From Pseudovibrio exalbescens DSM 16456 (GTDB lineage Bacteria; Pseudomonadota; Alphaproteobacteria; Rhizobiales; Stappiaceae): DNA of 64,000 bases. Positions 45,671-55,084 of the stretch are shown here, piece after piece; positions within the stretch are counted from its first letter, which is position 1, and each line of letters starts with the position of its first letter. The notes under the pieces were generated by a model. That model was given only the letters and a program-made list of their open reading frames with translations, was not told the DNA's origin and did no database searches. The translations under genes and the position numbers were made by a program. Where the stretch lies: contig NZ_AUGS01000014.1 of assembly GCF_000422785.1 (NCBI RefSeq), positions 49,487 through 113,486 on the forward strand, read 5' to 3'.

Positions 45671-47568
45671 TACGAAGCTGACTCCCAGTACAAGTTTGTG
45701 ATGTCAAACGGACGGTTCAGCTTGGTGCCGGGGCGCGGCAAGAATTGGAACTCGACTGGCGCAAAAGCATTGGCACCAGACTGATCTTCGCCTTCATGCC
45801 CCATACTGCCAGAAGAGATGGACTTGTAGAGTGGTTGCTTCACCGCGTTGGCGCCGGCGGTTTTGGAGGTTACGCACCATCGGCAGTACCACAACGCGAC
45901 CCAGTCAGCACTGATTGCATCATCCGCGCCCATCTCATCCTGAAGACGTACGCACGCTTCAAACCATCTTGCGGCTTCTTCAACCTGCCCCGCCCGATAG
46001 AGAACTCCGCCCAGATCGCGTGCAATCAACACCGCATAGAAGAGATCATGGGACTTGCGAGCTTCCGCATATGCTTTCATGAAATGGTCTGAGGCTTCAT
46101 CAAACCGATCAACCTTTGTGAGCAGTCCGCCCATCCGATAGTGATAGTGCTTCGCAAAGCTTCCGGCGGCAGACTTCAGCATGGGTTCAAACACAGACCA
46201 CCGCTCAATTGCTTTTGGTACCTGACGCGTGAACTCCTCCAAGTTCGTCATGTTAGACAACAGATTGATCTTGAGGTGTATTGAATCGGGCGTCCGTTTG
46301 CAGGCTTTGTTGTATTTGATGCCCATAAGGACCTGTTTGCGAGCATTCGCTACGTCGCGCAGCTCGACAAAAGACAGGGCCCGCAAGTTGTAGAGCCAGG
46401 CCAAGTCATTCAGCGCGGCATCATCGGTTCGATCCTTTAACATCGCTATGGCATGATCAAGGTGCTCGCGGCCTTGCAGTGGCTGACCTAGGCGTTTGAT
46501 CTTTAACAGTGCAAGGAAGAAATGGCTCATCGCCTTTTCATCAGCCCTATCAGCCAAAGACATGGCATATTGCAACGCCTCTGCCGCGCTTTCGAAACGG
46601 CAGGCAAACGCTTCAGCGAAAGCCAGATGCAGCACGAGCTCATGCTGTTGCTTGGGAGAAAACTCGACAAGGCGCCCACCTATTTGCCCCAGAATGGCCC
46701 TTGCCTGGGGGAAGTTCAGTGTGAACACTGCCTCTTCAATCGCCGAGATTGCATGAGCGGCAAGCGTTTCGGGTTGATCATTCTCCTCAATGGACGTGTT
46801 GAGGGCCTCAACCAGTGCTTTCTCGCGTGTGCCAAGGTTGGCAATGCCGTCTATCTCAACAATCTCAAGAGCTGAAACTGGTGATCTCGCGTCTTGATCC
46901 AACACAACATGCTTGAGATTTTGCATGACGCCTTCAAGCATTGCAGCGCGTCGTTCTTTTTGGCCGAGCCAAGGGGTCAGCCCCTCTACAACGGGTTCTT
47001 TGAACTCCCCACCACGGGAAAAGAGGATGAGCGGGCCACCTTCTGGCATGATGTCCGCGACGCGGCGCATGACCCTCACAGACTGCTCGTCTATTCCGTC
47101 AACATGCACTGCATGCACGATGCCGATCTCGCATTCGTCTGAGCATAGCCATTTGCGCAGCAACCGCCCCAGCGCCACGGTCACGCGCAAAATTTGTTCG
47201 GACTCCTTGTGCAAGCGTCGCCGGGATGGCGCGATTGCAATCTCGGTCAGCTCAGGCGCTGCTTTGAAGAACTCCTTACTTCTCAGCTCAGGGAAGAGCC
47301 AAGTCAGTTCGGCCGCAATGCTTTGCAAGAACTCTTTGTTCTCGGGATCTGCTTCCGCCCAGGACAAAGCCCGGGCGACCAAGGGGGCAATGCTGCCGAA
47401 TCCAAGTGTTGCGTCGCCAACCACAGGCCGAACGCGCAGCACCAAGGGCTTTGCGGTCGGAACCTGTTCAAGGAGCCTAGCCTCTGCTCGATCAGGCTCA
47501 AGGGCAACGGGCACAAAGTAAGCCTGAGGTGAGGTCAAGACTTGCGAGTTCTGGATTGATTGCAACAT
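45670..47568 (-). CDS. Pseudo-STAND ATPase/TPR protein 1
   Basis: A 632-residue protein. The first 250 or so residues resemble a MalT/LuxR-type STAND ATPase module but have no Walker A; a Walker-B-like stretch remains in AVHVDGIDEQSVRVMRRVAD. From about 270 to 590 come tetratricopeptide-like helices (LNDLAWLYNLRALSFVELRD, HLKINLLSNMTNLEEF, ARWFEACVRL). It ends in GTKLNRPFDITNLYWE, a TKLxRPF tail shared with the second TPR protein. Start taken at ATG 47568 after TTGGAG, in preference to the TTG at 47589 that overlaps the LanB-like gene. No helix-turn-helix is seen, so it may be a scaffold. Confidence 0.65.
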   Translation of the reverse strand: MLQSIQNSQVLTSPQAYFVPVALEPDRAEARLLEQVPTAKPLVLRVRPVVGDATLGFGSIAPLVARALSWAEADPENKEFLQSIAAELTWLFPELRSKEFFKAAPELTEIAIAPSRRRLHKESEQILRVTVALGRLLRKWLCSDECEIGIVHAVHVDGIDEQSVRVMRRVADIMPEGGPLILFSRGGEFKEPVVEGLTPWLGQKERRAAMLEGVMQNLKHVVLDQDARSPVSALEIVEIDGIANLGTREKALVEALNTSIEENDQPETLAAHAISAIEEAVFTLNFPQARAILGQIGGRLVEFSPKQQHELVLHLAFAEAFACRFESAAEALQYAMSLADRADEKAMSHFFLALLKIKRLGQPLQGREHLDHAIAMLKDRTDDAALNDLAWLYNLRALSFVELRDVANARKQVLMGIKYNKACKRTPDSIHLKINLLSNMTNLEEFTRQVPKAIERWSVFEPMLKSAAGSFAKHYHYRMGGLLTKVDRFDEASDHFMKAYAEARKSHDLFYAVLIARDLGGVLYRAGQVEEAARWFEACVRLQDEMGADDAISADWVALWYCRWCVTSKTAGANAVKQPLYKSISSGSMGHEGEDQSGANAFAPVEFQFLPRPGTKLNRPFDITNLYWESAS

Positions 47569-47585
47569 GCTTGGCTCCAATTTTG

Positions 47586-50066
47586 TCAAGAGGCTTCGTG
47601 CTCTGCAACAGCGGCATAGGTGCAGCGAATTTCGGCGGTATGGGGCTTGCCTGTTCCCACATCAAGCCAGAGTCCGTTGTCATCCGGCATCATCTCGGTG
47701 AGCACCGCGTGTCCTTCTGACGGCATTAGCGCCTCCAGATACTCCAGACTTAAAGGGCTGCGGAAATCGACCATGACCGGTTTGGGCTGACCGGGAATTT
47801 TCGCAAAGACTTGTTCTGGCAGCGCGGCTTTCAGCTGCGCGCGGCGCACACCTGTCATCAAAGCACTGGTATCGCCTCCACTGCCGCTATCCAGCCCCAA
47901 CTCAGTGCGATCAAGGATCCAGCGCGCCCGCTGCAGAACGATCTCATCCACTTCAATGCGAGGCGTAAACGCGCCGAACGAAATGGTGAAAGGTACCACG
48001 CGTGGCAGCGCAAAGATTTGATGCAATAAAGAAGACAACTCCCCATTAAAGAGGGCGAGCGGGACCTCACTCGCGTCGTGCATCAATGCAAGGCCGTTAT
48101 GCTGTACCCTCACCCAAACCTCGGAAAGGTCGATAGTTTCAACGCCATCTGTATCGGCTCCGGCAGATACAGGAATAGTCACTCCGGGATACCGAAATGG
48201 TGTGATTTTCAGCCGTGTAGATCCGGCAATGTTTGCGCAATTCGGGTCGCTTATTGGCGCCAGAAAAGCCCACATTTCCTCTTGCGGTTTGGGGTGGTGA
48301 GGATGCAGGCCGAGGGCCCATCCCCACACCATGGCTGTATCATGCACCTCCCCCAAAACCATGCGCGGAGCACCCGCTGGTGTTTTGGCGATCATTATGT
48401 CCGGTGAACAGATCAGAGGCGTTTGATCATGCTGCTGGTCAGCGAGCTGCTTAGCTGCCGCCACCAAACTGGATCCCGGCACTTTCAGCACTTCGATACC
48501 GTCTTCTTTGTATCGATCCCCAAGGCGCTCAAGGAGCTCCTCATTTGTGAGGTGTTGCGCAACAGCTGACTGAAAGGATGCGGCCTCACTCTCCCACTCT
48601 TTGAGCTTTTCGTGGCCCAGCACATCCCGCATGAATTTGGCAAAAGGAACCTGGGCCGTGCTTTCACCGTAGAGCGATTGATAAATCTGTTTGCCAAGCG
48701 TTTTCAAAAACGCTGAGCGCTGCTGGCCAGCCAAAGCCCAGATATCGAGTAAGGGAGCTAGGTTTGCCGTCATTTTTTCTGCAAACGCCGAGGCCATTTC
48801 GCCATGTTCAAGAGGCCCCACACCCTCTTCATAGAGCAGAAACCTATCTGCGTAGATGGAACCTTGATTTCGGCTCGACTCCTGCCCCGTGAACTTGGTG
48901 AACAGCTCGTTTGCTTCTTTCAAGAGAGCCTGTTTTTGTGGCGCATCGGCAAGGGGATAGAGTGCCTTTTTTCGGCAAAGCAAACCCAACAAGTCTCGCC
49001 AGATGCTGATCTGTTCATCGTCAATGTTAAGTGCGTCTAGCCAGTCTTTCAGCCATTGCAGAGCATCCGCTTCCTGCATTGGCACATGGATGCCGATCTC
49101 AACCAGACGTTTTTCCATAAAGGGCCGAAACACGTCCTCCAGAGCCTCTGGACAGAGGCCAGTTTCCTGTGCGAGGTCACGAAGTGAGCGGCCCTTGTTG
49201 AGACAACGCAGTATCTCACGTTGTTGCCTGGAGAGCTTTACGCTCCGGTTTGCTGCCGCTATCCAGAGCGTACCATCCTCTCGCACCTTGCATTCCGGCA
49301 CCAACACAGGCTTCAACTCAGTGCGTACCCTTGGATGGGTGGCAATCGTTGTCGCCAATGCCTTGACGGCCCAAAAAGCCATAAAGGCCTTGCGTTTCAC
49401 CCCTTCAGCGGAGAGTGAGTAGCGGATTGGCCAAGTCTCTGCCTCCTCGGGGCTGGCGTGATGAAGTACCTTGCCGTAGTTGATTGGCCCGAAAAAGCTG
49501 GTCGTCTCGTTTTTTGCGGTAAACCGTTGCAGGTACAATGCAAGTTGCCGCTCCTGTCGGCGGACAGCGCTGGTGCGTTCTGCCGCCGGTGCTGACAGGT
49601 TTTCAAGCCCGTTCTTGTACATGCTGGGACTTGAGAGGAACACAGCCTCCTGAAGCAGGGGATCGTCAAACGCGTTCGTCAAGTGCTGGCGTGCGGCCAG
49701 CAATTCCCGCCGCAATGTCTGCTCTACTTCCTGTTGAAGTGGGGGCAGCGCTGAGAGGGCTTCATTCCAAGCATCCATATCTGCATTGAGCGTAGGCTCG
49801 GCCGCTGCCAGCTCAAGTCGTTCTTGGGAGAAGGCGGCCTTGCCCGCAAGTGACTTGAACAAACTCTTTCGCTTGAGGCCGGGCAATTTGGGAAGCTCCA
49901 TCCACCTTGAAGCCATCTCTTGTGCAAGCTGCTCCAGGCGCTGTTCTTCCTTCAGCAATCGATCGACCATCTGTGCGGTCTGGCAGCAGTTCAGACCTTG
50001 AAGAAGTTCGAGCGGAAACCCGGCGGAGCGGATCAGGAAATGCGGTGCAAGCTTCCATTTTCTCAT
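47586..50066 (-). CDS. LanB-like tRNA-dependent enzyme 1 (probable PEARL)
   Basis: An 826-residue protein of the lantibiotic dehydratase N-terminal (glutamylation) domain family. It opens with HFLIRSAGFPLELLQGL, shares the LYLQRFTAKNETTSFFGPIN core with its three paralogues at about residues 185-205, and ends with FTPRIEVDEIVLQRARW, PVMVDFRSPLSLEYLEALM and LTEMMPDDNGLWLDVG. No SpaB-type elimination domain follows, so dehydration of Ser/Thr by this protein alone is unlikely. Start chosen at 50066 (MRKWKLAP), overlapping the previous stop as ATGA. Aminoacyl-tRNA-dependent extension of the scaffold peptide is inferred. Confidence 0.72.
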   Translation of the reverse strand: MRKWKLAPHFLIRSAGFPLELLQGLNCCQTAQMVDRLLKEEQRLEQLAQEMASRWMELPKLPGLKRKSLFKSLAGKAAFSQERLELAAAEPTLNADMDAWNEALSALPPLQQEVEQTLRRELLAARQHLTNAFDDPLLQEAVFLSSPSMYKNGLENLSAPAAERTSAVRRQERQLALYLQRFTAKNETTSFFGPINYGKVLHHASPEEAETWPIRYSLSAEGVKRKAFMAFWAVKALATTIATHPRVRTELKPVLVPECKVREDGTLWIAAANRSVKLSRQQREILRCLNKGRSLRDLAQETGLCPEALEDVFRPFMEKRLVEIGIHVPMQEADALQWLKDWLDALNIDDEQISIWRDLLGLLCRKKALYPLADAPQKQALLKEANELFTKFTGQESSRNQGSIYADRFLLYEEGVGPLEHGEMASAFAEKMTANLAPLLDIWALAGQQRSAFLKTLGKQIYQSLYGESTAQVPFAKFMRDVLGHEKLKEWESEAASFQSAVAQHLTNEELLERLGDRYKEDGIEVLKVPGSSLVAAAKQLADQQHDQTPLICSPDIMIAKTPAGAPRMVLGEVHDTAMVWGWALGLHPHHPKPQEEMWAFLAPISDPNCANIAGSTRLKITPFRYPGVTIPVSAGADTDGVETIDLSEVWVRVQHNGLALMHDASEVPLALFNGELSSLLHQIFALPRVVPFTISFGAFTPRIEVDEIVLQRARWILDRTELGLDSGSGGDTSALMTGVRRAQLKAALPEQVFAKIPGQPKPVMVDFRSPLSLEYLEALMPSEGHAVLTEMMPDDNGLWLDVGTGKPHTAEIRCTYAAVAEHEAS

Positions 50067-52618
50067 GAGCTGGCTCCTCCCACCATCAGCATCCGCAGTT
50101 CGCTGGTGTAGAACCTGCCATCCGTGCCGCTGAACCAAAGGCGGTCACCATCTGGCAGCATTTCGCTCAGGCGCAATGCACCGTCACCACGGGCCGCACC
50201 GAGCACAGCCTCCACAGACAATGGGTTCTCAAGGTCCATCAGAATTGGTTTGGGTTCGCTTTCAATTTTGACAAAACTGAACTGCGAAATGAAACGCTCT
50301 GACGCCAACTGGCGCATGGCACGAAAGCGCTCCATCAAAGCCTTGTGTGCCTTGACCTGCGCCAAATCATGGGCGGCGATCGTCCATTCGGCCCGCTTGA
50401 AGATAAAAGCGTGACGTCCCAGTCGTGGCGAGAAATCCCTCTCAGAAGGCAGTGGCTCAGGCAGACGCAAAATTGGGTAGGAAAACAGCTCGAACGGCCT
50501 GTATGCCATTGGATCGAAACCGAATGCTGGCGACAGGAAACTGACCTCTCGCTGGCTTTGGGGATCGAGCAATACCAGACGTTCTCGCTCCCGTTTTACG
50601 TGAAGATCTGCCAACCCCAAGGACTTGGCGGATGTTCGATTGGGCGCGGTTCCAGTCAACTCAACATTCAATGCGGGGTAGACTTGCGGCGAAGTCTTCA
50701 TGTGCCGCGCCAATACAAGATTGGCCGCCAGCCTTTCATCTAGCCCCGTTCGCTCTTGAACAATGGCGTCAAGCTGGCCACGCAGTTCATCATGGGATTG
50801 ATGAAGAGCTAACATCCAACCATCCATGGTGATGCCATGGTGTACTTCACCCAGAACCCATTGAAGTTGTCGCTCGCCACCTGCGTGACTTTCGGCAATA
50901 AGAAGGTCCGGTGACATGAACCACACAGGATCAAGCTCAAGATCGCTTGCTAGCTGTTGCTGCAGATCTTGCGGCCACTCTTCTGTGGCACTTACCCGTT
51001 CCAGAATTTCAAACCAGTTTGCCCTGAAACCGTCATGTGCCCTCACGAGGGCGCGTGTCTCGTCACTGATCAGCGCGGCCTCTGCCTCCCCGGCATCAAC
51101 ACGCATCATCCTCTTGACAAACTGATCAAAACGCACCTGTTCACGGCCCGGAAACCAGCGGTCATATTGTGCCATGGACCGTGCCATGTGGATCTTGTGC
51201 AACCAGTGTGTGTTGACCCTGCAGGCCAGCGCCAGTGCTTCCAGGTCTTCGGTGATGGGATCCAAGGCGCTTCGCGCAAGGTGCAAGTTTGCGCCGCCAA
51301 ATCCCTCTTCATAGAATAGTTGGCGGGTGCGGAACATGCGCCCTTCATTGCGCCGTGCTGCGCCCCCTAGCTTGTGAGAAAAAAGCTGCTCTGCGCGCTC
51401 CATCAGATCCCGTTTTTGCCCTTCGTCCGCCTCAGCAAAGGCCAAACGGGCATCGTTGATCTGGTACGCGAAAGCCAGCCAATCCGCCCTCACTCTGGTT
51501 TCAGCCGTAGTCGCAGGCTCTAAAGCCAAGAGCGCTTCGATAAGCGCGCTCAGCTGGTCGACCCTTGCCGAGGGAACGGTCAATCTTCGCGCGGCGAAGC
51601 CTTGCTCAACAAGCGGCGCAAGGCGCTGTTCGACAAATGCCTCGTTCGTGCCGAGTACTTGCGCCAGTTTTCGCTGCGACAAGCCTTCGTGGATCCAATC
51701 GGTTTCCCGGTGGCGTCGCCTTGGGCCCTGTAACACAACAGGCAGGATTGCCTTCAGATCCGGCTCCTTCGAGATCTTGTCAAGAATCTCTGCGACCAAC
51801 CATTCTGCGGCATAGGCGACCCGGCATTTGGCCTGATAGCTCAAGTCGAGTGCAGGCGCGTCGTCTGCATTTTGGTCGATACGGCCGTAGTTGATTGGGC
51901 CAAAGAAGCTGTTGGTCTCATTCTTTGAAGCAAAGCGCTGCAGATACATCCAAAGCGTGTTCTCACGCTGACGCACTTTGGTGTTTCTTTCCTTGCCTTC
52001 TGGGCATTCCAGCCGAGTAAACAAGTCAGCCAGAGTTGCATTCGAGAGAAAGACGGCTTGCTTGAAATCTGATTGAACAGCCTGATCCCATAGCGCACGA
52101 CGGCTTTCGGCAAACGCACTCTCGAAAGCTGAAGTCGTGCTGCGTTGGAGCGGCCGCAGGGCATTTTGCAGTGCCCCATAGTTTTTGGCCCAGTCGCGCA
52201 ATCCTGCATCCGTGCCGTACTCTGCGGCCAATGCTTCGATGAGCCCCTCAACTCCTTGCAGCGGTTCGCCACGTTGTGCCTGCTTGTTCAGACGATTGAG
52301 GTCTTTGCGCAAGGGACGAGCCCTATCGGCTGATCCGGACTTCAGAACATCCAACAACTCGGGTAACAAGCGGACCTTGAGGTCCTGCTGCGCCTCAGTA
52401 AGCTCCATTTCATGGCGATCCAGAAGATCAATTTGCTCTATCGTATCTTCATCAAGCGAAATACGGTTCAAGAGATCGAACGGAAAACCTGCTGAACGCA
52501 GAACGAAATGCCGCCAAATCTCACAGTGCGGGCTGAGATGCACAAGCTCAGGCGCAGAGGTGGTATGTCGATGGGCCGTCTCTCCATCGGCTGATGAGGT
52601 GTCAAGGATCACACTCAT
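50063..52618 (-). CDS. LanB-like tRNA-dependent enzyme 2 (probable PEARL)
   Basis: An 851-residue paralogue with the same layout: HFVLRSAGFPFDLLNRI near residue 40, WMYLQRFASKNETNSFFGPI with the following NYG, MSPDLLIAESHAGG and WVLGEVHHGIT in the centre, and FSPRLGRHAFIFKRAEW to PILMDLENPLSVEAVLGA and LSEMLPDGDRLWFSGTDG at the end. It has a longer N-terminal extension (about 35 residues) than the others. Four-base overlaps join it to the genes on both sides. The divergent C-terminus (KRAEW for QRARW) suggests a different amino acid or tRNA specificity; this is inference. Confidence 0.72.
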   Translation of the reverse strand: MSVILDTSSADGETAHRHTTSAPELVHLSPHCEIWRHFVLRSAGFPFDLLNRISLDEDTIEQIDLLDRHEMELTEAQQDLKVRLLPELLDVLKSGSADRARPLRKDLNRLNKQAQRGEPLQGVEGLIEALAAEYGTDAGLRDWAKNYGALQNALRPLQRSTTSAFESAFAESRRALWDQAVQSDFKQAVFLSNATLADLFTRLECPEGKERNTKVRQRENTLWMYLQRFASKNETNSFFGPINYGRIDQNADDAPALDLSYQAKCRVAYAAEWLVAEILDKISKEPDLKAILPVVLQGPRRRHRETDWIHEGLSQRKLAQVLGTNEAFVEQRLAPLVEQGFAARRLTVPSARVDQLSALIEALLALEPATTAETRVRADWLAFAYQINDARLAFAEADEGQKRDLMERAEQLFSHKLGGAARRNEGRMFRTRQLFYEEGFGGANLHLARSALDPITEDLEALALACRVNTHWLHKIHMARSMAQYDRWFPGREQVRFDQFVKRMMRVDAGEAEAALISDETRALVRAHDGFRANWFEILERVSATEEWPQDLQQQLASDLELDPVWFMSPDLLIAESHAGGERQLQWVLGEVHHGITMDGWMLALHQSHDELRGQLDAIVQERTGLDERLAANLVLARHMKTSPQVYPALNVELTGTAPNRTSAKSLGLADLHVKRERERLVLLDPQSQREVSFLSPAFGFDPMAYRPFELFSYPILRLPEPLPSERDFSPRLGRHAFIFKRAEWTIAAHDLAQVKAHKALMERFRAMRQLASERFISQFSFVKIESEPKPILMDLENPLSVEAVLGAARGDGALRLSEMLPDGDRLWFSGTDGRFYTSELRMLMVGGASS

Positions 52619-55080
52619 GAGGCAAGCCCCGTCTCAACACGAGGGCGGACGCATGTGCCGCGGATCTCTACGCTGTAGCTCCCCTCGGCGTCTGAAAGCC
52701 ACAGCTCCTTGTCGTTGGGGAGCATTTCAACAAATGTAAGGCGTTCATCTTCCCCAAGCGCCTGAATTACGCTGGCGCATGCGTTCACATTATCAAGATC
52801 AAGGAACAAGGGCTTTTTCTCGGATGGCACGCGAACAAAACTTAGATTAGGGATGCCATTCCGTCGGCAAACGCGCCGCAATGCGAGCATGATCTGCAAC
52901 TCGTTGGGCTCGTGCAGATTGTCGAGCAACTCCTTGCGGGTTACCTCCCAGCGGGCTCGCTGAAAAACGACATCTCCAACCAGGATGCGCGGCGTATACC
53001 CTTCAAAACGAACGGGCGGTGCAGCAAGCGGTGGCACTGAGAACGCCCACAGGTGAAGTTTGTCATCGCCAGCGTGATAAAGGTTGAACTGTCGTCCATC
53101 TTTACGGCTGACCAAGTGCAATACTGGGTCCGTTGTTTCAGCTATGCGTACCACATCCAGGTCGCGGATCGCCACTCGATCCGTGCCCTCTCCTGCTAGT
53201 CCGGTCAGTTCAATGAAGGTACCGGGGAAACCATCGTTGATCAGGCCTTTATGCCGACGCGCGTTAAGAACCGTAGCAAGATTGCCATACCCATCCAGTT
53301 GACCAATGTGATCTTCGACCCTGCGGCGCACGCTTTTGGCATCATGATGAAACAGGAATTGCGACCCCCACATTGCGAGGAACTGGTGCACTTCACCCAT
53401 AACGATCTGATAGCGGCCATCGCTCAGGTCCTGTTGCGTTGGGGCGCACAGCATGAGATCCGGAGAAGTGTGAACTGCCAACCCCGTATCCAGATGCGCA
53501 AACTGGGTAAAGTCTTCAGCCCTCAGCCGCGAAACGCCGTCCTGCTGCCGCTCTTTTACCAGCGCGCTCAGTTGGGCCAAGAAACCCCGCACATCGGCAC
53601 CGGCATCGGGCAAGGCACCACTGTTCTCCAGTGCATCAATGCCTGAAATGAACTCCAGATACGGAATGCGAGTGCGCCCTTCCGCAATCTGATCGAACGC
53701 CAGCCGCGCGCGCTCCAAATTTGACCGGTGTCCTACATGTCCGTAGATCGTGAGCAGCTTGAGCACGGGCTGCAAGCGTTCCATCATCTGTTCTGTGAAC
53801 GACGTGTTGAATGAGAACTCATCGAGCGTACCGCTGCATTCTTCATACATCAATGTGCGGTCGGCATAGGTTTCTCCACCCTTTCGCCGTGCCTCCACAC
53901 CGGTCACTTTTGTAAAAAATTGTTCAATCTCTCGCGTGATGTGCGCGCGGGTGTCCACATCAGCGCCAGCGAGGCGTTCCAACTCAACGTTCAAATGGCT
54001 GAGCACAGGGAGCCATGTTTCCCGTGCACCGCTCTCCAATGGCATTTCGCGCAGCATTTGTTCGAGCGTTGCCATTGGATTGAACACAGTTGAGGGCAGC
54101 GATATCTCAGCCAGCACAAATCGACCGAGTATCTTGTCCAAGAGCCGTTCATCGCCAATGGCCTTGCGCAGCTCCTCTAAGCTGGAACAAGTCTCGACTT
54201 GCTGAAAAGCCTCAAGCACCCTGGCTGGCAACTTTAACGGTGTTCCGGCGAACGAGGCGCTTGGAGCATCTCCCTCGGTCTGTAGAACCAGCAAGGGGTG
54301 AAGCCGCACAGGCAAGCCTGCCGATACCTTTGGATCGGCTGCAATGGTTTTAGCCAGCGCCTCCACCATCCAGAACGAATAGTAAACGCGGCGTTCACTC
54401 AGTTTTTTGCCGTTTTTCCGTATACGGACAGGCTCTTTATGGTCCGCGTTGAAGACGCCATAGTTCATCGGGCCAAAAAAGCTTGCCGTTTCGTTTTTCG
54501 CGCAAAAGCGATGGAGATAAAGAGCAAGGCGTCGCTCTTGTGCCTTTCGGCGTTCCCGCCCTTCAACAAGCCGCTTGAACGATTTCTCGTAGAGGTCCGG
54601 GTTGGATATGTAGATTGCTTCTGCCAACCAAGGATCTTCTGCATAGAGCTGACGAATTGTTTGTGTGGTCAGTGGCCTTTCACTTTCGAACGCATCCTGC
54701 GCTATCCTTTGAGCATCACGAATTTGTTCCGTCAGCTGTGCAAACGCCGATAGTTGTTCAGCAAATTCTTCATCTGACTGGCTATCGCCCCACGCAGCCA
54801 ATGCCATCCGATCAAATGTACCTCGTCCCACCTTTGTTCTGGCGCGCGAGAGCCGTTTTAACTCTGCCTTGTCGTTTTTCACCCGATCAACAGCGGAGAC
54901 AAAACCCGTGGCCAGCAATTTGGCTTTCAGTTGCTCCCTCTCAAGTTCAAGCGCAACAAGAACGTCCAGCTCATTAGCTGTCTTGTTCATGCGAAGAGCT
55001 GTCAGGCGGTCGAAAGCGAAACCTGCGTGACGCACCACCATGTCGGGTATGATCTGCCAATGGGAATCTTGTGATTTCAT
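52615..55080 (-). CDS. LanB-like tRNA-dependent enzyme 3 (probable PEARL)
   Basis: An 821-residue paralogue. Start at ATG 55080 gives MKSQDSHWQIIPDMVVRHAG and then the family opening FAFDRLTAL, four bases after the stop of the TPR gene. Core motif LYLHRFCAKNETASFFGPMN, central HTSPDLMLCAPTQQDL and YQIVMGEVHQFLAMWG, end YTPRILVGDVVFQRARW with PLFLDLDNVNACASVI and FVEMLPNDKELWLSDAEG. It has the same lack of an elimination domain. The central SPDLML-GEVHxxxxxWG pair is shared with enzymes 1 and 2. Function inferred as for the others. Confidence 0.72.
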   Translation of the reverse strand: MKSQDSHWQIIPDMVVRHAGFAFDRLTALRMNKTANELDVLVALELEREQLKAKLLATGFVSAVDRVKNDKAELKRLSRARTKVGRGTFDRMALAAWGDSQSDEEFAEQLSAFAQLTEQIRDAQRIAQDAFESERPLTTQTIRQLYAEDPWLAEAIYISNPDLYEKSFKRLVEGRERRKAQERRLALYLHRFCAKNETASFFGPMNYGVFNADHKEPVRIRKNGKKLSERRVYYSFWMVEALAKTIAADPKVSAGLPVRLHPLLVLQTEGDAPSASFAGTPLKLPARVLEAFQQVETCSSLEELRKAIGDERLLDKILGRFVLAEISLPSTVFNPMATLEQMLREMPLESGARETWLPVLSHLNVELERLAGADVDTRAHITREIEQFFTKVTGVEARRKGGETYADRTLMYEECSGTLDEFSFNTSFTEQMMERLQPVLKLLTIYGHVGHRSNLERARLAFDQIAEGRTRIPYLEFISGIDALENSGALPDAGADVRGFLAQLSALVKERQQDGVSRLRAEDFTQFAHLDTGLAVHTSPDLMLCAPTQQDLSDGRYQIVMGEVHQFLAMWGSQFLFHHDAKSVRRRVEDHIGQLDGYGNLATVLNARRHKGLINDGFPGTFIELTGLAGEGTDRVAIRDLDVVRIAETTDPVLHLVSRKDGRQFNLYHAGDDKLHLWAFSVPPLAAPPVRFEGYTPRILVGDVVFQRARWEVTRKELLDNLHEPNELQIMLALRRVCRRNGIPNLSFVRVPSEKKPLFLDLDNVNACASVIQALGEDERLTFVEMLPNDKELWLSDAEGSYSVEIRGTCVRPRVETGLAS

Positions 55081-55084
55081 GACG